Source of the DNA: Glandiceps talaboti
Taxonomy: Eukaryota; Hemichordata; Enteropneusta; Spengelidae
Assembly: GCF_964340395.1 (NCBI RefSeq)
Contig: NC_135554.1
Coordinates: 20,046,592-20,110,591 of the forward strand
Direction: 5' to 3'
DNA: 64,000 nucleotides
In this document: positions 12,749-23,686 of the stretch, piece by piece
How positions within the stretch are numbered: the first letter of the stretch is position 1
Layout of the letters: each line of letters begins with the position of its first letter
Notes under the pieces: model-generated
Databases searched by the model: none
The model's input: the letters and a program-made list of their open reading frames with translations, nothing else
What the model was told of the DNA's origin: nothing
Program-made: the position numbers and the translations under genes

Positions 12749-14154
12749 ATGTCCCTTTTTCAGTGTTTTTATGACATGCATTGTCATAGCTTCTGCAGTT
12801 TTCCTTGATGGCACATACCTTTTCATTGTTTGCACAGTGTATCTTTTAGATGTGTCATTCTGATATTGAATGGATTTTGTTATGTATTTCACAGTACGAG
12901 CAAAATAAATAATACTTTTCATTTGTTTCCATCTTGTATTGATGTAGGAGAAACCATGCCACCGTAATTTCTCTTACGTAAGAATAAAAAGAAAGGATCT
13001 TTCATCTTGTAATGTATGGGATGTCTACTTCTAATGAAAAATCACCTCATTTAACCTCAACATTGTTTGAATACGTAACCCTTACCAAGTTTTAAGTCGG
13101 CTTTTCTGCCCGGTTTCTACCGGGACTTAAATTCTACATGTACAACTGTACAATGTACTGCGAAGGTTGTGGCCTTTTAGTGATTGACGATACTTTGGGC
13201 ATTTCTAAAAAAATAGATAACCATCTGGAGAGTAGTCCACAAAAGTAGTGCCATCTAGAATGACATTAATGTTTTATCTGTCTACTGTATGTTGACAATG
13301 TTTGGTGATGTTGCTTCTAATGGAAAGCTTTTGATTTGTCTGACAAGGAAACAATTACGAGTCATAGATAACCCTCATTTGACATGGCTCAGGGAAAAAC
13401 ACCACTTATCTCGAGTACACAAAAAAAAAACGCAAGTAGAAACTACCTAAATTAAAGGATAAATTTGATAATATAACCTCAGGCTTAACGTCTATCAAAG
13501 TTGTGTCTATCAGGGTATGATGAAAAGGATTACTTGCATGGTATTTGATAAAGTTGAAACCTGCTTAACCCTGAGTTTTCCTTTGTTTAAAACATGTACT
13601 AAATTGTGAATCCTTTTAAAACCTGTCAAGTGGAAACAATATATGCACTGGACATGATAGTTTATACAATGATTACTTTTGTTTAGAGTGGCCATACTTA
13701 ATTCTAAGTCTCTCATTGCAACACCTTAACAAAGACAAGTTAATCGGTCGGTCGGTCAGTCGGTCGGTTAGAGATTTATTTTAAAGATTTTTAAAAAGTA
13801 TGTATAAATAGATGTTGATAATACTTGCAATTCATAATCGTATTTTAACAGTCTGAATGAATTAGAAGTGACAATTAAAGTCAGAGGGAAACTTACAACC
13901 ATTTTTTTTATTAAATTACACAAATTTTAGCAATAAACAATAACTTTCACTCATATACATGCATGTGAGGTTTCCATCTGCCAATCAGTGATGTTGCCAG
14001 TTTTCCTACTCCCGCCATAGAGGGCACTGATTTAATGTTTGCCATATTGAATAAATATAGGATCAGTCAGGTCATGAAAAACAGAATTTACTAAGTCTGC
14101 CCTTAATACCTACATGTACATGTAGTCTTTACAAATCACTTCCTGTACATACAA
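12749..14154. other. No gene; small hairpin and (CGGT)n tract
   Basis: At 13109-13124 CCCGGT-TTCT-ACCGGG forms a perfect 6-bp stem, extended imperfectly by AAGT/ACTT. At 13744-13769 there are six imperfect CGGT units. At 14010-14027 the sequence GCCATAGAGGGCACTG resembles a CTCF-like word. The rest is AT-rich and shows no gene. Confidence 0.5.
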
Positions 14155-14330
14155 CTGTGGCGGTCGGTTGCCGATCGGGGGCCCGGAGGCGCGTTGTGTC
14201 CCAATCGCTCGACCAGTTTGCGCCTCGTGTTATCACTGCACACACTAGGCTCTCACACAACAACAACACGAGACTGTTCGTTTGAATTGTGATCGACACT
14301 TTGCTGGTTTAATTCTTCATCACCATCTAC
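14155..14330. other. CpG-dense islet inside CpG-poor DNA
   Basis: About 14 CpGs lie in roughly 140 bp (nine in 14161-14220 alone), including ATCGGGGGCCCGGAGGCGCG. The surrounding 40 kb carries about 8 CpGs per 900 bp. The islet has no long frame. It could be a recent insertion such as an LTR fragment (the wider block 14157-14697 starts TGTG and ends CACA), a TE-derived promoter, or an exon under constraint. There is no decisive evidence for any of these. Confidence 0.5.
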
Positions 14331-14670
14331 AACATGATGGGAAGGCGAAAGGTCAAGAGGGTAACAACTTTACAATAAAATACTAGAATACAAAGTTACA
14401 AGCTCATCAAAACTTGAAATACATCTATGACGCAATGCTAAATACAGGCGACTATGACAGTTCAATCACAGATGTTTCAATGTCTCAAAAAGTAGTAAAA
14501 TCTAAATGAAAACTTTCCAAACTTCACTCGGACATCAATACATATGTCATCTTTCATTTGGCATACATCAAGAGTCTGGATGCTTTGGATTACTACACAA
14601 ATTAAATAGTTTTTCTGAAGACATGAAATCACTTACCTACAACATGATGGGAAGGCGAAAGGTCAAGAGG
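14327..14670. repeat. 34-bp exact direct repeat around intron-like DNA
   Basis: Positions 14327-14360 and 14637-14670 are identical over 34 bp (starting CTACAACATGATGG and ending GGTCAAGAGG). Read on the minus strand, the right copy ends in TAG followed at 14636 by GTAAGT, a strong splice donor. The left copy ends in a TAG that could serve as acceptor at 14327. The 276 bp between the copies are CpG-poor while both outer flanks are CpG-dense. The DNA therefore looks like a CpG-rich element interrupted by an intron-like insertion. Confidence 0.6.
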
Positions 14671-14700
14671 TCAAGACGAACATCGCCCTCTCACACATGA

Positions 14701-15059
14701 AGTGAATTACTTTTGTCTTTACTATATGCACAAAGGTATAAAGCTTACAACATAAATATAAATTAACAACACTACCACAAGGTTCTAAGAACCTGGGTCA
14801 CACAACAACAAAATTTAATGTTTTACATTTTTTTTAAATATTTTGTATGATTTATTGAGTTGCACACATGGGCTTGGTCTGTATTGTTTAATATTGGTTT
14901 TTCAAGTAGAAAAATAGTGAAATTGTTTTACTGATGAAAAATCCCAAATAAAATATCTATTTTTCATCCACTTGGACATGTTAAACATGACCAATACCTT
15001 TGACTATATATTTACACTCTCTGCTTTTCAATAAAACTGATATTTTTTTTACATTTCAT
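14701..15059. other. No gene seen
   Basis: AT-rich sequence with T-runs; no frame or repeat recognised. Confidence 0.45.
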
Positions 15060-15370
15060 AGTGAAATTTATACGTAAGGATACTGTTTTTTAAAGCATTT
15101 CCAGAGGAAGTAACCTTGCTGCTTCAAAGTTTGTAAGTAAATCTGAATGTGTATTCCACACAGAGTGAAATTATACTTTCAAATGTTTCAAGTTTAACAC
15201 CAACTGATAATGTTTAAACTGTTTTTCTGAGGAAGTAACCTTTCTGTTTAAAAATAAAATCACAATTTTACTTTACATATGCCAAATTATACATTCCAAA
15301 TGTTTCAAGTTTAAATGTTGTAACAAGCAATGTTTAAACTATTTTCTAAGGAAGTAACCTTTCTGAATGG
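15060..15370. repeat. Three diverged ~120-bp tandem units
   Basis: A block containing GAGGAAGTAACCTTKCTG recurs at about 15104, 15229 and 15348, a spacing of about 120-125 bp. Each is preceded by a TGTTT(T/A)AA segment, and two of the units carry CAAATGTTTCAAGTTTAA. Three diverged units are supported. No coding frame. Confidence 0.65.
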
Positions 15371-15480
15371 CAATCAAGATTAAATATTTACTAATGGTAT
15401 CAAGTTGACATGTATTGTGCGTGGTATGTTGAATGATTGATTCCATTATTTAAGCCTGATACCGTGCAATCATTCTACTT

Positions 15481-15950
15481 TGTTATCCTAGCAAATGACC
15501 TCTTTAGTAGAAAGGTCAGAAAATACTGGGTAATCACGATACTCTGTTATCCTGGCAAATGACCTCTTTAGTAGAAAGGTCAAAAAATACTGGGTAATCA
15601 CTGTACTCTGTTATCCTGGCAAATGACCTCTTTAGTAGAAAGGTCAGAAAATACTGGGTAATCACTATACTGTTATCTTGGCAAATGACCTCTTTTGGAG
15701 TAAGGTCAGAAGATACTGGGTAATCACTATACTCTTATTATCTTGGCAAATGACCCCTTTCGGAGTAAGGTCAGAAGATACTGGGTAATCAGTATACTTT
15801 TTATTCCTGGTAAATGACCTCTTTAGTGGTCATGAGAGGTCAGAAAATACTTGGTAAATGCAATAATCCAGGACTTTATTATTCTTGGCAAATGACCTCT
15901 TTGCCAGTGAGGTCAAAAGATACTCTAGGTAAACACTAAACTCCAGGACA
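15481..15950. repeat. Minisatellite of ~62-bp units with everted AGGTCA half-sites
   Basis: Seven units of about 62-75 bp are present. Each contains the pattern GGCAAATGACC-YCTTT followed by AAGGTCA or GAGGTCA and then RATACTGGGTAA. Every unit therefore carries a TGACC...GGTCA everted pair separated by roughly 11-19 bp; unit six is the longest. The first three units are nearly identical and the last two are the most diverged. The half-site matches the nuclear-receptor core AGGTCA, but use as a receptor site is inference. Confidence 0.9.
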
Positions 15951-17480
15951 AATTGACATTTATATCTGTCACACTTTGTTGTTGACTTGTTTCTTTATTT
16001 TTTGTAAAAAAAAACTAATTCAACCAGAGTCTCCTGTGGTTACACCTCACTTTATCTTACAGCTTCAGTGAAATTAAGTAAACAAGATAACATGATTACA
16101 CCTTGAAAACCAGACTGATCATTATAAATTGTTTATTGTAAGCAAACGTACAGTACCCGGTTCTCAATATGCTATGAAGTTCTGGAAAACGTACCAGAAT
16201 GTTAAATAATTTGATTTTGAAATCTAACAAAAAAGTACAGATACTTGGACAGAAAGACTGATAAAAACCACTGCTATTATGGCATCAAGGTAGTTCCACA
16301 CACATCAAAAATCAACCGACATCATTACACAAAAACGGTTGCCAACACTAAGTTGACTATAATTGTATCAACACGGCTATCAAGCATTCAGCGTATCAAA
16401 ACTAACAATGGCTCAGTCAAATAATTTCTTTCAGTTGTGCATGAGTCAACACAAAGTGTATTTGCAGATAAATTTATTACACAAGCGTGTATCTAACTTT
16501 CTTCAAAATGATAAACCCGAATACAAAATGGACTACATGAAAATTACCAAATGACATTTCTACTCGGTCAAAAAATTCTTCAGAAGCAAATCCCCAATTA
16601 TTTTTGTAATACACTTCCACAATGTTGACAAGTAATCAACAACAATTTGGAATTCACCTCCAAAGAATTTTTTTTTCTGAAATTCACCTTTGAAGATTTT
16701 ATATTTTTTTTTACTAAACGTGAGTAGAAAATTCCATTAATTTTGTAAATACGAAAACAATCCGTAAATACTCTTTTTCATATACCATTAAATGTTTATA
16801 GCTTAATACTTCTTGATCGGCCCACCAATGGTTAGATAACCCATAATACATTTCCAGTCAAAAACTAATTTTAGTTTGAAATGAAAATGCTGTCATGCAA
16901 AATTACTGGGAAAAGATTAATCAAATGTACATTTTCTAGATCTATACGGTTTTTAAAACTGAAAGTACATATCGAATTATTTCGCCATTTATCTGATGTA
17001 ATCTTTTATGTGATTTATAATACATCACTTTACATACATATATCAAAATTCGTCATTATAGATAAAAAAAAGTAATGGTTGCATATATGGTAATCAAAAC
17101 ATTAGAAGCCCCATAATTACATTGACATTTAATGGGAATTTGTGAAAAGTATTATCTTGATAACTATGTCTGAACCCATGGTATTTCAATTGATTAAAGG
17201 ATACCAATTCGATATAATGAGTTTCACTGAACTTATAACAGCTGTAAAAATTAACTATTTCGATTCCAATTCCATGGGGAATATCATATGAAATTGGTCT
17301 AATAACACTATAAATAATAACATTTCGTATCTTTTTATCTCAATTATGTACATTTTTCATTTCTATGCAAACTGCAATTTTATATGATTTTGACATGTAA
17401 TCTACATTTGTGTCTGATGAACAATCCTTTCAATATCCGTAACACTAAGATATCATCCCCGATATTTTCTACACTCAGCT
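15951..17480. other. No gene seen
   Basis: AT-rich, CpG-poor DNA. Frames of 63-64 residues at 16363 and 16881 (+) are of chance length. Confidence 0.45.
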
Positions 17481-18165
17481 GAAGGAATATAAGAGTGACA
17501 TAAGGGGCCTAAGTCACTCCGAGTGAAGGAATATAAGAGTGACATAAGGAGTCTAAGTCACTATGCGTGAAGGAATATAAGAGTGACATAAGGGGCCTAA
17601 GTCACTATGAGTGAAGGAATATAAGAGTGACATAAGGGGCCTAAGTCACTATGAGTGAAGGAATATAAGAGTGACATAAGGGGCCTAAGTCACTATGAGT
17701 GAAGGAATATAAGAGTGACATAAGGAGTCTAAGTCACTATGAGTGAAGGAATATAAGAGTGACATAAGGGGCCTAAGTCACTATGAGTGAAGGAATATGA
17801 GTGACATAAGGAGTCTAAGTCACTATGAGTGAAGGAATATAAGAGTGACATAAGGGGCCTAAGTCACTATGACTGAAGGAATATAAGAGTGACATAAGGG
17901 GCCTAAGTCACTATGACTGAAGGAATATGAGTGACAAGGGGCCTAAGTCACTATGAGTGAAGGAATGAGTGACATAAGGGGCCTAAGTCACTATGAGTGA
18001 AGGAATATAAGAGTGACATAAGGATTCTAAGTCACTATGAGTGAAGGAATATAAGAGTGACATAAGGGGCCTAAGTCACTATGAGTGAAGGAATGAGTGA
18101 CATACGGAGCCTAAGTCACTATGAGTGAAGGAATGAGTGACATAAGGAGCCTTGTCACTATGAGT
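17481..18165. repeat. 44-bp minisatellite, 16 units
   Basis: Sixteen head-to-tail units are countable, each starting GAAGGAAT and ending TAAGTCACTATGAGT in most cases. The full unit is 44 bp; shorter units of about 39-42 bp lack ATAAGA or similar pieces after GAAGGAAT. A second polymorphism alternates GGGGCC with GGAGTC or GGAGCC in the middle. Inside the unit AGTGAC and GTCACT form an inverted pair around the GGCC centre. The high identity indicates recent homogenisation. No coding frame. Confidence 0.97.
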
Positions 18166-20464
18166 CAAAGATTAGTTAAGTGACAAAAAGTTAATCACAC
18201 ATATTTTCTGTCTACATGAAGAAATATAATTTATATAATTATAACCGTTCATGCCAGAACAAAAAAGAGGGAAACTAATGACTGTTCTGAATGTGTTGTT
18301 TGGCTCATTTTTCAAACACAGCAAAATCAATGATGTAGATAAATCAGGTAAATTCTGTACATTCTGTTCAAGCATGTACAACTTGCTTTGCAATGGGTAT
18401 AATTTAAAAATGAACCAAACATGTACAAGCAAAGGTACTGTTTCATTGGTTTTGCTATCCAGCAAAAAAAAATTCTAATTTTCAATATTGTCTTCCACAA
18501 GTTGTCTGATAATCAGTGAGTTATTGCATGATAACAAATACTTTAAGTTCCTATATCAGGTGACAAAAAGGAAACTAGCCAGCTCCTAGGCAGAAAGATA
18601 GCAATTATCAGAAAAGATTACAAGCACTGATGTGAATGTTATCATTCAAGTGTATGTCAGTACAATCTGTTATACCTAAGGTGTTGATAACACCCAGACA
18701 TTTCAATTCAACATTTTATTAATATGATTCATTAGAAAATTCAACTCTATCACAAGAAATAACCTATAATTGAAATATCAACTAAATGTACTTCATTGTT
18801 ATCTGTTTGTTTTTATCACACTCATAACACATGTCATACAAAATAATTGAAACAACACTAAACAGTCAGGGTAGTATGGTGGATCAGCACGGTAACTCAA
18901 GGTAGGACAATGGACATCATAAATACACTGGTTGATATATATTATGGATATTTTACTACATGCAGTATGGTCATTTAAAAATCAGACCTGATCCTTAGGG
19001 AGAGGCCTTACTTAATTCTATGTTCTCATGACCGGACCAACCCTTTATTTCTTCAAGCTGGTGAAATTAAAATAATTGATACCCTCTAGGCATAAAAAAA
19101 ATTGTGTGGTTCTGATGACATTCAATTTGAAGATAGGTGGGGTAGGTCGATTTTTTATTTTATTTTTTAAAATTACTTTTTTTTTCATATGTAGGTGTCT
19201 AGTTCAGGTAGTTTTGTGTTTCTGTTGTTTTCATATGGTCCGTGTGTTGGTCTCTATGTTATTGGCTTCTTCCCATCAGATGTACAGCCATTACAGATTG
19301 GAAGAACAGTTTTATATTGTCTTTTTCAGTTGATGTCAGTCTCCGCATCCACTATTTCTTGCGAGACTTCACAATTTTTGCGATTTTTTTATTTTTTTCT
19401 CGAATATGTCAAAAATAGTTTACGGTCAGGATTAAAATTAGGTGGGGTCGGGCAACTGGAACCAAACAACTTTTTTTATTTGGCCTTACAAAAATCACGT
19501 CACTATCAGATGGCAATCCACAAATGCATATCTGAGCAAAAATTATAATTTATTGCTGAAATTCAGGAAATTTAATAAAACAAATGGCAATAAGTTTCCT
19601 TCTGACTTGAACTGTCATTTCTAAGTCATTCAGACTGTTAAAAGTATAATTATGAATTGAAAGTATCACCAACATGTACTCCTACACTTCTTACTATACA
19701 AAAAAATTACATCTTCAACCAACCGATCCAAGGTGTTACGATGAGAAACATATCATTACATACTGGTGTCCTAACCTCAGCATAGTCTAACTAACCACAG
19801 GACAGTCACTGCACATGTTGTACAATTGAAAATAGACAATTTGTACAAATTTTACTTCTTTTTACACTTATGATTTTCTTCAGTGTTTTTATACAATTTC
19901 AAATTGACCTTTATCATTGGCGGGGTGGCACAATACTTAACAGCTGTTACATCTTATTACTTTTCATTCCTCAACAAATTTACAAATGAGAATATGATCA
20001 GTATACTAACATTTCATGGAATAACTTTGAATTTGCAAATTTAACACAAATTTCAAATCAGTCTGTAGTTGGTTAAAATTAAGCCAAAAATCACAGTTAG
20101 TGATTGTGTGACATACTTAAATTGTAAGGTACCTGGCATGCTAAAAGCCAGACCTATATGCAACAGCAGACATAATCAAATCAAGTCGTAACAGGTAGGG
20201 TGTACATAAAGAGATTTTTTTAGTCAAGCGTGCAATGGAACTAATGTTGCTTTAAATCTGAATTCAATGATTTACTCCCCACTTAGCACCACCGTTAATA
20301 CCATTATTGTATTTTCTGTTGGTTAAGTGCAAAAACCCCTTAGGATAAATTTCAGGAGTTTGTTCACACCACAGTACATGTAAGTCAGTGAAATTGCTCT
20401 TTTTTACACTACCCTGGTCTGTATGTTTAATGGACCATTGGTTCAGATGCAATCACCATGCTCA
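18166..20464. other. No gene; diverged repeat fragments near 19.1-19.5 kb
   Basis: The word AGGTGGGGT(A/C)GG occurs at about 19134 and 19440, each bordered by T-rich sequence, and may mark a decayed dispersed repeat. Overlapping frames of 85 and 117 residues there are Phe/Leu-rich and not convincing as protein. The remainder is AT-rich without features. Confidence 0.4.
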
Positions 20465-21545
20465 CATGAATCACAGACACGGCTCCAAGGATTGTTACAC
20501 CTGCAGACTTGTAAGCACACTCTCGCATGACAAGTATCACATCATGGAATCACAAACATAGTTCAACAGTTTCTTTACATTTACTTTACTGTAGAAAACT
20601 AGTTTAGGCAATGAAATAAGAAATGCAATATGAATCAGTGTCGGCGCTAAGGTTCATTAAATTTATGTCCATGGATACTTCTAGGGCCACTTTCTGATGA
20701 TATAAAGAACTTATCAAAACACATGCACATCACAGACACAGCTTTGAGGTTTTTCACATGTTCCTGTAGACTTCTAGGCGTAATTTCCAATGACATAAGG
20801 AACTTATCAATATACATTTATATTATATACAGGCATCAAAGAGAGAGCTCCAAGGTTTCTTACATTGACTTTTTTGTAGACTTCGAGGCACAGCTTTCTC
20901 AAACCATATGGCACTAATTTTATTATAAAGATAATAGACATACATGTAAAAGACACAGCTGCAAGGTGAAATTACAATGTACATGCATACTCCTGCAGAC
21001 TCTAAGGTGCAGCTTTCTCATGACATAAAAGGAACTTACTACCTATAAAGCACATTAAGTGGCATCACAGATACAGAACTTATCATTACACATATATACT
21101 TTACATAATATATATAGGTATGGATTGCAAAGATACAGCTGCAAGGTGAGTTAACAGTTATACTATGACAAACTTCTATGTACACCTTTCTCATGACATA
21201 TAAATGAACTTATTATATATAATACACATTAAGAGACATCATAGACACAGAACTTATTAATATACAAGTATGATGCATAAATGGCTTTTAAAGAATCACA
21301 GACAGAGCTCCAAGGTTTGTTACTTAATCAGACTTCAAGGAGCATCTTTCGTATGAAATGAGAAACTATATACAATACATGCATGAGACTAGAGGTATCA
21401 CAGACAAAAAACCTATTTCAACAAAAATGTGTATATTATACATGTAGTAGTCGTGGCTAGGCATCACAGACACATCTCCAGGACATAGTGTATCTATACA
21501 CAGGTAGAACTTCTATGCACAGTTTCTTCAAAAGAAGCACATGTA
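20465..21545. repeat. Diverged tandem array, ~110-170-bp units
   Basis: A composite unit recurs about eight times: ATCACAGACACAGCTCCAAGG, then GTTAC with a short spacer, then GCAGACTTCTAAGG, GCACAGCTTTCTCATGACAT and AAGGAACTTAT. Examples of the CACAGACA/AAGG block are at about 20470, 20732, 20842, 20958, 21133, 21297 and 21467. Units vary in length and are diverged, so this is an old array. The repeated GACATAAAGGAAC block separates adjacent units. No frame runs through it. Confidence 0.75.
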
Positions 21546-22134
21546 TTATACATACACTTTACTGCACAATATAGTAAGGTTCATTTATATGTAAACAACA
21601 TTTGTCATTTCAGAAAAATATGACATAATGGCCAGTGTATATTGTCCTAAAATAATGGCACTGAGGTAATATATTACCACTTGTGAACTTAAAAGTTAAA
21701 TTTGGTCCAACTACACAATATTAATCAGGGAGTTTATCTCTGGCGACCATACACATAAAGATAAGGGTAAATATTTTCTACCTTCAAAGTTTGTCTTATG
21801 CATCATATATCAGGTAAATTTTTAATTCATAACTTCATAACACTTTACTTTTGCAGTTGTATTTGAGCCTCGAATGACAGTGTTATTCTTAATTGTCCAT
21901 AGCTATATTTTGTATATTTTTCATTCATAAAATTTACTCTGTTTGTCTTTTATTTCCCTGCAAAGGTTAGTTCAGAAATATAGTTGATGGCATTGCATAT
22001 CAATAAATAATCATTTTAATCATTGCAGATGGTTATAAAATAAAATTCAGGTCTTGTAATATCATGAGCGAGACTGTATGTCAATGGTTGTTAACTGAGA
22101 GGAAAGGAATCTTGAAATTGAAGGTAGATGTATG
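21546..22134. other. No gene seen
   Basis: AT-rich sequence with no recognised structure or coding frame. Confidence 0.4.
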
Positions 22135-22603
22135 CAGGGGTGCATTCAATTATGCCACCCAGAGAGTCTTGGCTTGGGCAACCAACACACTTGGGAAGCC
22201 TAGGGGCATGCGTCAATGTAATGCATTAGGGGTAACCCAGGAAACCCAAGCGGTACATGTGCATGCATTAAATCTGTGATTCACAATCAATAAATTGGTC
22301 CATCTTACCAAAATATTTTAGACACTTTGAATTTGAAAAGATTTGCTCACAAAATATGGATAGAGCTTCTCAAAATATAATTCTTTCATATCTGATAAAA
22401 GTAACCATATGTGTGTGTCCAGGGCAGGCCAGGTCAGGTCAGGTCAGGTCAGGTCAGGTCAGGTCTTTCCACAAGCTACCCCTGCTTCACAAGGAGAGTT
22501 GACGTGGAGCATCCCAAGCATGACATCATGTAGTAATTGAGTGGAACTTGTGGCAACGTGGGTGCCTTAGGGCTCCCCAGGTGGCATAACTGAATGCACC
22601 CTA
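22135..22603. mobile_element. MITE-like element, ~465 bp, 22-bp inverted ends
   Basis: The left end GGGTGCATTCAATTATGCC (from 22138) is mirrored at the right end by GGCATAACTGAATGCACCC (to 22601), with 21 of 22 positions matching. A looser match extends inward (left TGGGCAACCAACACACTTGG against the reverse of the right arm). A 71-residue frame at 22064-22279 overlaps the left end and is not supported. No clear target duplication was found. The right end abuts the next inverted repeat at 22604. It contains the (AGGTC)7 tract. Confidence 0.65.
22431..22465. repeat. (AGGTC)7 microsatellite
   Basis: Seven exact AGGTC units, preceded by GGCAGGCC. The array reads as overlapping AGGTCA half-sites on a 5-bp period. 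Confidence 0.97.
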
Positions 22604-22999
22604 AACAGCTTCCGGGAAACTTTCGGAAATTCTATTCCACTTTGGAAAGGTCTCTTTTTTTGATTGATAAAGGGTTAACAGATATGCTGCTCACTGTAGA
22701 CATATCAAATCATGACATAAACTTGCATTTGACACTTTCATTTTCAAGATTAACCCATGTAAAAAGTTGCCATTTGGCCAAAAAATTGCCCAATTTTTTG
22801 GTATTTGCCAAAATATTGGCCAATATTTTGAGACTTCCCAAAATATTGGCCAATATTTTGAGACTTCCCAAAATATTGGCCAATATTTTGTGAGTTTGCC
22901 AATATATTGGCCAATATATTTTCAGCTCTCAAATAAACTGCCCAATATATTTTTCCTAAATGAATGTATTTGGTCAATATATTGGTTTCCTTTAAACAA
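22604..22999 (+). repeat. Left arm of 0.4-kb long inverted repeat
   Basis: Starts AACAGCTTCCGG and is nearly identical, in opposite orientation, to 31940-32350. Over the first 300 bp only about ten differences are visible by eye. The inner part holds three units of a 30-bp repeat centred on the palindrome AAATATTGGCCAATATTT, separated by GAGACTTCCC, then more diverged units with CAATATATTGG. The frame across it ends in repeated Leu-Pro-Lys-Ile-Leu-Ala-Asn-Ile and only reflects the tandem units. Confidence 0.9.
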
Positions 23000-23061
23000 T
23001 TTTACCATTTTGTCCCCAGAGTTACAAAATTTACTACTTGTAACATGTTTTAGTCGAGGTA

Positions 23062-23686
23062 TGTAAAGGTACTTAAAATGTTAAACTGAGACCATGAACT
23101 GAGAGTCTCAGTTGCAAAAAAATAGCCATCTGAGACTAGTCTCAGTTTGCCAGTCTCAAATGGCAAAAAAAACTTCCATGGTTAGAGTGTTTAATATGTT
23201 CTTAGGATTTCGATACTTGTTTGTGTTTGTATTGTAATCAATGTTGCCTTCCATACATACCTTTTGTTATTCTGTGTATATGGTGTCAACTCTTTCTTTT
23301 GTGTAGTTATCATGTGATCTGTATGTGTAGTTTACTAAGCCTTTGTTTTGTTTCTAGCATGGATGTATTCATAGACCCTTATGATGTATTAGGGATGCAT
23401 CTATGTTACTTGTAATGTTTGTTGTCATTACAATCTTTGGTAAATTTTCAGTCTCAATAGTATACATGTAGTGTGACATCATGAATTTTTGTGAACTGAA
23501 ACTATTCTCAGATAGACTTTTTTAAATCTGGGACTGAAGTTCATGGCAAACCGAGACTGGTCTCGGATATGGATGGCTATTTTTGGCAACTGAGACTCAG
23601 TTCATGGTCTCAGCATGTCACACCCAGTCCCTCCAGGTGGGTGGAGGGACTGTGTCTCAGTTTAATGTTTTACATGTAGGTACTTT
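23062..23686. mobile_element. Inverted-repeat element with GAGAC-rich arms
   Basis: The left arm (23062-23175) reads TTAAACTGAGACCATGAACT, then a GAGTCTCAGTTGC block and AATAGCCATC. The right arm (about 23500-23686) carries the reverse complement: GATGGCTATTTTTGGCAAC, then GACTCAGTTCATGGTCTCAG and GTCTCAGTTTAA. Each arm is itself rich in GAGAC/GTCTC palindromes. The 320-bp centre is T-rich, and its TTATTCTGTGTATATGGTGT block recurs in diverged form at about 26068-26100. No target duplication was resolved. Confidence 0.65.

Noticed and set aside
12532-12922. Phe/Leu/Cys-rich and Lys/Asn/Thr-rich frames of 80-112 residues
   Set aside because: They translate a T/G-rich low-complexity tract, with open frames on both strands.
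22594-23066. Two overlapping 99-residue frames with repeated Leu-Pro-Lys-Ile-Leu-Ala-Asn or Gln-Asn-Ile-Gly-Gln-Tyr-Phe units
   Set aside because: The units are the 30-bp palindromic tandem repeats in the inverted-repeat arm; both strands and several frames are open for the same reason.
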